This document shows positions 11,426 through 20,489 of a DNA stretch of 64,000 nt, in pieces. Every line of letters begins with the position of its first letter. Within the stretch, counting starts at the first letter, position 1. This stretch comes from Viscum album. Lineage: Eukaryota; Streptophyta; Magnoliopsida; Santalales; Viscaceae. Position numbers and translations under genes: made by a program. The notes beneath the pieces were generated by a model. It was not told the DNA's origin. It saw only the letters and a program-made list of their open reading frames with translations, and searched no databases. The DNA lies in assembly GCA_963277665.1 (NCBI GenBank), contig OY728136.1:1977982576-1978046575 (forward strand). Direction: 5' to 3'.

Positions 11426-14400
11426 TGTCACAACCCCCTCCCCACAAAGATACCGCAATGAGGGGAGGGAGATGGTGACTACCCGAGTCCCGCCTCCAGT
11501 AGGCCCTGAGTTGACGACTAGCACTGAGCGTATAGTAAATATGCGTATGAGAGACATTACCTTCTAAGAGAAACATGTGGAAGAGAGAGATAAAGAAGGA
11601 TACAACAACCAACACCTCCTCAGACATATATATTTAAAAGAAATCTCAAGTGCAACATGCAATGTCATACAGTACTAAAACAAATGAAAGGGAAACTACA
11701 AGTACCAAAAAGGTAAAGACAACAGCGACCACGAAGCCCAAATAGCTCCCGCTAAACCCCGAGCTAGTAATATCCATCCCGATCACTAACCTGCTCCAAC
11801 TGACTTGAAAAATAGTTTATATAACGTAGGGTGAGTATAACAGTATACTCAGTAGGATCCTCCCCGGATCCTCTCATGCAAAAGATAAAGAAAGCATGCT
11901 AAAGCACAATGAGCAACAGTGAAACTAGTTACCTAAACAGGTATACTAAGTTCTCAACCTCACCATGACTAACACTCACCAAACAACGCATAAAAGAGAG
12001 CATATAATATAATTAAAGCATCAAGGGTACCCCACTCTCACTTCCCCGCTGGTTTGTCGCTCTTCCCCAACGTCGCACATCCTAAGCATCTCTCTCCAAA
12101 AGTAAGTCAGCCCGAAAACACCTAAGCAAGGCACCACCACATGCACCTCGTGCATCACATAACCACATCTTTCCATCCACATAACCAAAAATAGTAACCA
12201 AGTAGTTTTCGGAACCCACCACAGCCTGTATGACTTATATCAAACATCGGGTATTATACCTCAAGCCATTGCCGCCCATACACCGAATAAGTACCTCAAG
12301 CCATCACAACCTATATACGACACACCTATAATAATCATTTGGATACTATATCCGGTAATACATGTGTATGAAATAACCACAAGTCATCACAGCCTTCTAC
12401 ACACATATATGAGAAAATTAACCGCTGTGCATACCATCACAAGCAACTACCAAGTGAAGAGAGCAGGGCCAGTGGGGGTAGTCAGCCATCTATCCTCCCA
12501 CCGGGATGTTGGATAAAACACCCTCTCAGAGTCCACTGGGTGTCAGTCGCCCTAACCGACATGGGTGGGGCAACGTATGAAATCACATAATATACATGAT
12601 ATAATAAACCATACTATGGACATAACCTAGTCTTAGACTCAATTGTAGCTAACTTCACTCGGACTTCTGACTGCCACCGCTAAGACCATATATCCTATAA
12701 ACACACAAGCATATAAAAGAGCTACATTAAATTCATTTTTTTCTTTTAATCATTCTTTCCGTTAGTTAATTCATTAACCATTAATTAATCTTTTAACATC
12801 ATTCCTGATTACTTTGCATTACATTACACCATCAGAGTAAAGTCCATGCCCTCCGGCATAAATTCAAACCAAAAACTGGATTTATCAAGATTAACATTTT
12901 TTAACATTTGCATTCCATCATCAACCAACCCCATGGGTTAAGAATTAATTATCCATTTATAGCATCATTCCATTTCCAGACACTCTAGGAAAACCATCCT
13001 AATCTACCACCAAGAGGAAACATGCAACCAAGCACCTCTAGCTACCTCAAACCATGGGGAAAAGAATGTTGGTAAACAAGCAACTCGGCCAACAACCATT
13101 TAACTGATTCACAAGCGAGCATACCAACTCTCAACATCTCATCAACGGGTAAGCCCAACTTTAACCCGTTCCATCACCTTCGGTGCCATCCCCGACACCC
13201 ACATGCATATACCGATGCATCCTCGCCATCATAGGCGTCAACTGCTGCCACATCGTCCGGGCCTCCCTGCCCCATACACCACATCAGCCATCCCAGGCTC
13301 AGCCATACCAGACTCACATCACATCCGGGCCTCCCTGTCCTATATCAAAACAGCCCTCCAGGCTCAGCCGTATTAGGCTCAAAACACAAGCTCGTATCCA
13401 GAGCACATCACAAAGCAGCAGGAACAAACAATCAATCAATAAGGCAACTGGGCCTTCAAACATGGCATTCAACCTTCTCATGCAAACGAGCTCTCACGAC
13501 TCCAAAACAAGACACTCGACCTTCTCAAGCAAACGGACAACTCAGGCCCTAGAAAACATCTTTATTACAGAACTGGTTCTTATTCCATTTTGAATTAACC
13601 GATTCATTTTTTAGCAGGTTCCAACTACGAGCAACCTAAAACATCAAGCTATAACAAGCTATCACAAATTAATTAAACAATTAATTTAACATGCCTTTAA
13701 TTTCTTAACCCAATTAATTATTAATTAATTCTAACTTTACGTTCTTTATCAATTTTCATCAAGAATAACATGCTAATAAGCATACGGTATAGATATCACT
13801 CTATCTAGCAAATCAAGAGGCAAATCGCTATCACGGTATTAAGCAACAACATCGCCAATATGCGATCGCAATCAATTCTTTAATCCGGTTCAATAATTAT
13901 TAGGTTAATTTCATTGTCATCCAAAGGGTTAAAGCATGATCAATTTATGATTGCAAGTAAATAAAAGAGAAACAACAAATTCCCTACCTCAAAAGTTGTC
14001 AACGTTCTTCGCATGAGAACGGACCACGTTGTTGATCTCCTCTCTCTCTCGCAAGAATTGCATCCATCTGAGGACGTCGCGGCACAACCGCACCAACAAC
14101 CAAGAGAAACCCCATTAGAAACGTGGGAGATCATTCGCCATCGCATGACAAGAAGAACGAGAGGAAAAAGAGATCAAACCGGGAGAAACTGCTAGAAAAC
14201 GAAGGAAGAACACCTTGGATCAACTCACGGATCGAAGACGGAAGCCCAATGACCGATCCCTTCGAAGGGAATCCAAAATGCTGAATGAGAGGGTCTTCAG
14301 CCGCCTGGAACGGGAGAGGGAGCCGCTGCGTCCATGGGGTTATGAAACCCAAGCGGCTAAAAATGCATATAACAACACTACAATGGGGAATTACACGACA

Positions 14401-14628
14401 TGTAATCCCCTTTCACGTTGTGTAATCCCCGGGGTTAAGTTGACGCCAAAAAACGCGTTGTCTTTTTATTATTTAACCCTAAAAATTTGCATGTCATGAA
14501 TCTGCCCCGCACAAGTCGTGAACCTCACCTGCAGCCAAACCCCTCCGGACTTAGTTCAAGCCTCCTTCGAGCTCCCCTTGCCTTGGAAACTCACAAAGGG
14601 TTGGACCTCATGGATCCAAGCCCTTACA
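11426..14628 (-). mobile_element. Solo LTR of a Tekay/Del-type gypsy element, TSD GCTAA
   Basis: The insert interrupts the integrase gene of the surrounding Ty3 copy. It is bounded by GCTAA at 11421-11425 and 14629-14633, and the empty site is visible in the duplicate unit near 24895. On the minus strand it runs from TGTAAGGGCTTGG to GGGGTTGTGACA, so it has TG/CA ends. No internal coding region exists. The end GTGACA and a leader-like 'gaggtaggg' near 13983 resemble the 2.9-3.2 kb LTRs at 44159 and 51897, so a solo LTR of a related long-LTR element is the best reading. The 136-residue open frame at 13183-13593 is not supported as a gene. Confidence 0.85.
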
Positions 14629-15565
14629 GCTAAAATCAAAAGGGTGTGATTTGATCTTAATAGTGGTGGACATACTCTCCAAATATGTCCATTTTATTTT
14701 GTCAAGACATCCTTACACAGCTAAAGGGGTGGCTGTTTATATGGGAGGTAGTTCAACTGCATGGGATTCCAAAATCTATTGTCAATGACCGAGACCCAAT
14801 CCTTTGTTAGCCACTTTTGGATGGAATTATTCAAACTTCACATAACAAAATCGGAGATGAGTTCTGGATATCATCCGCATACAGACGGACAAACAAAAGT
14901 GGTTAATCTCTGCCTAGAAACCTATTTACGGCGTTTTGTGGGAGAATAGCCAAAAGGGTGGTCATACTGGTTACCATGGGTTGAGTTGTGTTATAACACT
15001 ACTTGACATGCATCTATAAACGCCACTCCATTCGAAGTGTATGGGAGGAAAACACCTACTGTTTTGAGTCTTTTACCGTCCAAGATCAGGGTCGAAACAA
15101 TGGCCAATGCCTTTGATTTAGCGCGGCGAGGCTCTTAAACAACTCAAACATCATTTGTCTCGATCACTTGATTATATGAAGCAGCATGCAGGCCACCACT
15201 GGCGTGTTATTTTTTTTCTAGTGGGGGATCTGTTTTATTTGAAGCTTTGGCCACATAAGCAACATTTAGTCGCTTATTGAATTAACCAGAAGCGGTCTGC
15301 TCGTTTTTATGGCCTGTTCACCATACTCGAGTGTATTGGACTGGTGGCATGTCAGCTTGATTTACCTCTTTCAGCCTGTATACTTTGTTTTTCATGTGTC
15401 GCAGCCTAAAAGAGCCGTGTGAAACCAGACGTTGCACTCTACTGTGCCCACAGATTAGGAGGGGGGGACTCCACAAATTAGCCCAAATTGTAGAAAGCGA
15501 TATCCAAGAGACTCGGTCTGTGAAATGGGGTCGCAATTCCTCAGTGATTAATCAAATGGAATGGG
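14629..15565 (+). pseudogene. Ty3 integrase C-terminal half (unit 1)
   Basis: This continues the integrase after the solo LTR. 'IVNDRDPI' type sequence with a one-base frameshift near 14800 is followed by 'MSSGYHPHTDGQTKVVN' (about 14856-14906), which holds the catalytic glutamate region, and 'WSYWLPWVELCYN'. Near 15385-15420 the phrase 'MCRSLKEPCETRR' is the frameshifted equivalent of the 'HVSQPKRAVG' segment that precedes the chromodomain in unit 2. The copy stops abruptly after 'aatggaatgggg', where about 500 bp present in unit 2 are missing. Confidence 0.8.
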
Positions 15566-15815
15566 GTATTCTGTCCCATGTTGAGTAAATAGGTTTTTTT
15601 TTTTTTTTTGATGATGTATTTGTCTCCAGCAGAAGTTGGGAACAGCATATGGAGCAGACAGATAGAAACAGTCTTGCAGCTTTTGGGCAATTGTCCATAG
15701 ACCTGATTTTGCCAAGTGGAAGTTGATGACGACATGCCTCCACAACCTGTTAAGGTGCCGGGAACCTAATTTATTTCCAGGAATGGAAGTTCATTGAGCA
15801 ATGGTTAGTGTAATG
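15566..15815 (+). pseudogene. Fragment of a second Ty3 reverse transcriptase (copy 1)
   Basis: The sequence matches 26842-27045. In that better-preserved copy it reads as RT with 'FFDDVFVSS' after a stop codon. Here a run of T residues before 'gatgatgtatttgtctcc' is expanded to 17. The same TAG stop (after 'LLSK') occurs in both copies, so the fragment was broken before it was duplicated. Confidence 0.75.
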
Positions 15816-16398
15816 AATTTTGGGACCTTCTGAGAACGCTACTTTGGAAGATGTCACTGTCTTTTTTGTTCAGAATCCCACCTTTGGCCTTGGGGACAAG
15901 GCTTCTTCTTCAACGGGTGATGCTGTACATTTGCTAACATGGTTGCCGCTTGAGATGGCAGTCACTATAAATTATGTGATATCGAACACTGCATTTACAG
16001 TTATTTCATTTATATCTACATCTCTTTTAATTAGCTTTTACAAGGTTTTCTTGACCTTCCTCCATGCCTGAATTTTTGGACTGCCATGTGGGTTTGAGAT
16101 ATGCCAGGTTATTTTTGTCTGATTGAGCATTTCAGGGTTCTCCATGAAACTTTTTTGGGGATGCTGAAATTTTGCTAATATCATCTTATATTCCGTTTCT
16201 AGCAACTCGGACGGGAAAACATCTGCATTCATAATTTGTCTGTGCAGTTGTTATTTAACTGTTGCATAAAGAATCCCTGCTATCTATTCACTGAACCTTG
16301 CTCATTCGTGTTACCATTAGCGAACTTTTGAATCCATATGGTGGAGATTTATGCATCGGGGGTGCTCATGTTTGTTTATTGGTTTGTCCACTTTACAG

Positions 16399-16572
16399 GC
16401 GAATGTGAGGAAGGCGATATTCCAGTCAAAGATGGCTAGAAGGAAGAGGAGGGTCAAGGAAACAGAGCGGAAAATAGCTGCAGTGGCAAGGGAAAAAGCT
16501 TGGGCGGAGAAATTGGAGGGACTGCTGAAGCTGGAGGAAGAGTCAAAGAAGCGGAACAAGTCTGTTAATTGA
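16399..16572 (+). pseudogene. Duplicate of terminal exon of an unrecognised gene
   Basis: A 174-bp frame follows a splice acceptor (ctttacag at 16391-16398) and ends at TGA 16570-16572. It encodes a 57-residue, highly charged tail with a coiled-coil look, containing 'MARRKRRVKETER' and 'KAWAEKLEGLLKLEEESKK'. The same exon occurs at 27666-27839 with a few amino-acid changes. I do not recognise the family. No upstream exons are present here, since the sequence before it is duplicated intron joined to a retrotransposon fragment, so this copy is almost certainly non-functional. Confidence 0.6.
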
Positions 16573-16845
16573 ACCATCTGTTATTTCAAAGCATTGGTTG
16601 TAAGCCCAAGCTTTTTGATTGATGGCATTGCTGCCCATCACCCAATGTTAGTTATGGGTTTTTGATGCATTTTAGAGATGAACTTATCTGGTGCTTATAT
16701 TGGCTAATTATTAATTGATCATGCGGGCTTTGCTTTTGCACCATTTGCCAACTACCATTTTCTGTGAAGGCCATTGCCACACTATGACTTTAAAAAACCC
16801 TTGTTCAAACTCAGCAAGTACCCATGAAAAAACATTGTAAAAGGA

Positions 16846-17372
16846 CTACAGCGGGAGGGGGGTGAGGGTGATAGGCAGCTTCTGCTTCATCTTGACGGTG
16901 GGGAAGTAGGCAATTCGATCATCCTCGGCCACCCACCTGCACACCATGCCAATCCTGGTATGAGCTCTTGCTTTTTCAAGGGGATGTGTGCAAATGGCTT
17001 ACCCGTAGGTAGTAACGAAATGGTGAAGGAAGATGCAGATCTCCAGCCTGGAAAGCTCCAGACCAGGGCACAGCCTCTGCCCATTCCTGAACGGAATGAA
17101 AGTGTCGACGGTTAGTTTCTGCCTTGCTTGCCATCGCCATGGATCAAAGCGCAAGGGGTCATCATAGATGTGGGGGTCCATGTGCACTGCTGACAGGGAT
17201 GCGAGCACGCACCAGTCTTGCAGGATCAAGTAACCTGTCATCAATTAATCAAGTGGAGGAGAGGGCAGGAAAAGAAAAAGAAAATAAAGTGACCTTTGAT
17301 GTGTACGCCCTGCGTAGCTTTTCTCCAGATGGCGTTGATTATGTTGGCCATCCTGAGGGTCTCGCTAATCAA
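16846..17372 (-). pseudogene. CYP90D-like pseudogene, exons 6-8 only
   Basis: Minus-strand exons match the last three exons of the intact gene at 28111-28637. They are 17294-17372 (79 bp, 'ETLR' K-helix), 17003-17234 (232 bp, heme exon) and 16846-16936 (91 bp, ending TAG). The exon lengths and splice donors are kept and no frame break occurs, but exons 1-5 are absent and the sequence before exon 6 is a retrotransposon LTR. The exon 6 acceptor is also mutated (plus-strand CACCTG became CAAATG). The heme loop has an arginine for the conserved glycine ('PFRNGQRLCPG'). It arose as the truncated product of a tandem duplication. Confidence 0.9.
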
Positions 17373-17395
17373 ATGAGACGTGCATAAAGGGGGGT

Positions 17396-17726
17396 TGTTG
17401 GCTGTTAGTTAGTGGAGCTGTTAGTAGACAACAAACAGTTTGCCAGCTATTAGGAGGGGGGTTGTCTAGAAGGTTCTAATGGAGTCCATAAATAAGAGAG
17501 TTGTGGGCTGTATGTGGACTGATTCTATTTTGGGGAGTAATCAGCTGCTGTTGATCAGTGGGTTAGACCACAGGTCTTGGGAGCTGCGCCTTCCAAGGAG
17601 TTCCTTCTTCATTCCTCTTCCACCTCCATAACTCCTTCCTTTCTTCTTCTTTCTACTGTAATTTCTACTGTTTTTAATTGAAATGCCTACTATTTTTATC
17701 TCTCTCCCAATTGTTTCCTATAAGTG
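17396..17726 (+). mobile_element. Partial Ty3-type LTR at the duplication junction
   Basis: Directly after 'aaaggggggt', which looks like a polypurine tract, the sequence starts TGTTGGCTGTTAGTTAG. It contains a TATA-like 'ccataaataagag' near 17488 and a pyrimidine-rich leader to about 17720, as in chromovirus LTRs. It then switches without a boundary motif into the protease region of unit 2. It is the filler between the two duplication units and marks the breakpoint. Confidence 0.55.
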
Positions 17727-17772
17727 AGTATCAAATTGGGTGATGGACATAAGATGCAGTCTCAATGAATAT

Positions 17773-19120
17773 TGTTAGAGGTTAAGTTGTGTGGAGTCCC
17801 ACATCGGACTCTATGTATCATGTCAGCTTTATTATTCATTATAAATAAGCACGAAGAACTCCCTTAGTCACCCCCCCGTGTCGAGCATCCCTCACCGGCT
17901 TGAAACTCTCGTCCGCCCCAAGCTCCCGTGTGACGGCCCCTCCCGGTGCGATGCTCCTGCGCAACATCCCCCCATCTTTGGCGGACGCGACTACCCCCGA
18001 CGGCCCCCTCATGTGCGACCACCATCGACAGAGCGACAGCCTCGACGCCCTCTTATCTCACCGGCACCCCCTTCTGCCCGTGCGTCCCTGTGCAACGACC
18101 CTCTCTTCCGCGTCTACAACCTGCGCAACGACTCCTGCCTCCTGTGCGACGACCCCCTGTGTGACGCTCTGACCGCAGGTACGATGTGGAGAATGAAGGC
18201 CAGGAAATGGAACATTCATCGTCATCGGAAAACGAAGACACGCAATTGGGATTTTTAGGACTGCTAGCCCTCGTGCTCCCTCTGGTCCAGCAAAGAAAAA
18301 AAAAGGAAGCCCGCACCCGAGCTCGGCCCCGTCTCCTTACTGCGCAAGTCGGACGCTACTCCAACAGGTGTGCAGACGTCACCCCTCTTTTTCTCTCGTT
18401 GCCCTTGTTGTGCGCGCCTCCTGCTGTTGTCGTCCCCACTGACGTGTCCCCTTCTCTACTGCAAAATGGATTAGTTGCCTCTATCAAGTTCTCCGCTGCT
18501 CTCTGTTGTTCCTCTGACCTTTGCTGCCAATCAAAATTTAGGGTCCCCTAGTCGGACGTCGTTTCACCTCGGCAATCTGGGTTTGCAAAGTCGGGCGCCG
18601 TTTCACCCGGCTATTTTGAGGTCATTTGTCGGTCGTTGCTTTCATCTGGCATCTTGAAGCAAGGGTCGTCTTCAGCATGGGAGCATGCGAGTTCTATGAT
18701 GGTCATCTTTTCTTTAGTAGTTATGGGCGAGAGCGCAACAGGTGGAGCACAACTAGTGGGCAATGCACACGAGCAGTGTTCCTTGGTTGACACAATCTTT
18801 TTCAGTGACATCGTCCATCAACTTATTGAGGGGGAGCAACCATGACAGCTTATATTTTCTTATGTTTTGTCTTGTTATGTAATCGAGTTGGGTATGTCCA
18901 GTTTGAGGGAGAGTGTTTGCAGTGTTTGTTGATTGCTTTGTTTTCTTTACTTTGGTTTATTTAATTATGTGTCCAAGCTAGCTTGAGGAGGAGTGTTAGA
19001 GGTTAAGTTGTGTCGAGTCCCACATCGGACTCTGTGTGTCATTATTCATTATAAATAAGCACCAAGGCCTCCCTTAGTGAGGTATCTTGGGTATTGGGTT
19101 CACCTTTCTATCTTTCTACA
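17773..19120 (+). mobile_element. Non-autonomous Copia-like element, TSD AATAT
   Basis: The element is bounded by AATAT at 17768-17772 and 19121-19125, and the empty site is seen at 9486-9495 in unit 1. It starts TGTTAGAGGTTAAG and ends CTTTCTACA. The right LTR is 18994-19120 (127 bp). The left LTR is cut after about 100 bp near 17870. Inside is C-rich sequence (17878-18330), open in several frames, then a 3' region with GAGGGGGAG-like tracts at 18828-18836, 18904-18914 and 18983-18993. There are no retroviral-type protein motifs, so it must have been moved by another element's proteins. Confidence 0.85.
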
Positions 19121-19488
19121 AATATGTCAAAGATTGAAGTTTGTCATGGGAGATTATACTTGTGTGATTGATGCTCACGTCTTCAAAATTGGTGGTTTAA
19201 AACTTATTTTGGGAATTGCTCGGTCCATTAAGAATGTATTTTTATTTCCCAGCCAAGAATCCCATCGTCATCGTCTTCCAATTGCTTTGTTTTCTTTGCA
19301 TTGGTTTATTTAATTATGTGTCCAAGCTAGGTACACCTTGCTTGAAGAGGGGTGTTAGAGGTTAAGTTGTGTCGAGTCCCACATCAGACTCTGTATCATG
19401 TCAACTTTATTATTCATTATAAATAAGCACCAAGGCCTCCCTTAGGGAGGTATCTAGGGTATTGGGTTCACCTCTCTATCTTTCTACA
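19121..19488. repeat. Local tandem duplication with inverted filler
   Basis: 19121-19225 repeats the gypsy sequence found at 19489-19592. 19283-19488 repeats the Copia 3' end and LTR (18938-19120), with a third LTR copy at 19353-19488. Between them, 19226-19282 is an inverted copy of about 57 bp from 19618-19676 ('cattaagaatg...cttccaat'). The pattern is a roughly 300-bp tandem duplication with an inverted insert copied from nearby. Confidence 0.8.
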
Positions 19489-20145
19489 AATATGTCAAAG
19501 ATTGAAGTTTGCCATGAGAGATTATACTTGTGTGATTGATGCTCACGTCTTCGAAATTGGTGGTTTAGAACTTATTTTGGGAATTGCTCGGTTCATATAC
19601 TCAGGGAGGTTAGAACCAATTGGAAGATGATGACGATGGGGTTCTTGGCTGGGGAACAGGAATGCATTCTTAATGGAGCAGCCCAAACAAGTCAAAATGT
19701 TTCCTCGAACAACTTGGCCAATAAACCTTGTGGGAGCAGCAGCCAACGCATGATGTTAGGAGGAAAACAAAGCAGGAAGGAATATATAATGGATGTTCAG
19801 CATCAACTGCAGGAATTGCTACTGAAACTCAAAAACGTGTTTAAGGAACCTAAGGGTTTGCCCCTAGACGACAGTGAGTCCATGTGATCAACTTGGTACA
19901 AGGATAAAGACCTGTAACAGTGAGACATACACGTATCCACGCTTCCAGAAGAACGAGGTTGAAAGGCAAGAGCAGGAGATGCTCCAGATAGGGATAAGTG
20001 CATACTCCAGCCCAGTGTTGTTAGTAAACAAAAAAGATGGTACTTGGCGTTTGTGTGTGGATTACCGAGCACTCCAATAAAGTGGCAATTCTAGATAAGT
20101 TCCCCATTCCAGTGGTAGAAGATTTATTGGATGAACTAAACGGTG
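19489..20145 (+). pseudogene. Ty3 protease-RT start (unit 2)
   Basis: This carries the same order as 9486-10144 in unit 1: 'YTCVIDAHVFEIGGLELILGIA', a linker, then RT with 'SSPVLLVNKKDGTWRLCVDYR'. A one-base insertion near 20075 ('gcactccaataaag') breaks the frame. It ends at the Copia insertion at 20146 after the target CGGTG. Confidence 0.85.
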
Positions 20146-20275
20146 TGTAGGAGAGTAAAAATGAGAGACCGAACCCCCAAGGTATTCTCTCTAAGGGAGC
20201 CCTTGGGGTGTATTTATAATAAATAATAAAGACCACACCGGACCTCAAGTCCGATGTGGGATGCAGACTCCAACA
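20146..20275 (-). repeat. 3' LTR of the Copia element
   Basis: 130 bp, identical to the 5' LTR. It is preceded on the minus strand by the polypurine tract TTGAGGGGGAG (20276-20286). A second tract of the same type, again followed by TGTTGG, lies at 20341-20355. Confidence 0.95.
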
Positions 20276-20489
20276 CTCCCCCTCAAGCTAGGTGTACCTA
20301 GCTTGGACACATGATGAAAAGAAAACAATAAAAACAGAGACCAACACTCCCCCTCAAGCTGGACATACCCAGCTTGATGACAAAACAAGATAAAATAAAA
20401 TATTAAGCTGCTGCTGCTCCCCCTCACGATCAAAGCTCCCCCGCAGGATGATGGATGGAAGATGTTGCGGGCGCAGCAGATGAAACCAC

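Larger units (their letters stand above)
9443..17386 (+). repeat. Tandem duplication unit 1
   Basis: From about 9443 ('gatgagtatcaaattggg') to 17386 the order is Ty3 protease, RT, RNase H, integrase, RT fragment, terminal exon, then P450 exons 8-6. It repeats in the same order and orientation from 17727 to about 28640 once nested insertions are removed. Shared lesions inside the Ty3 part show both units descend from one dead copy. Unit 1 ends just before the polypurine-like 'aaaggggggt' and LTR start at 17396. Confidence 0.85.

Noticed and set aside
13183..13593. 136-residue frame
   Set aside because: Inside the solo LTR, on the strand opposite to the LTR, with low-complexity composition.
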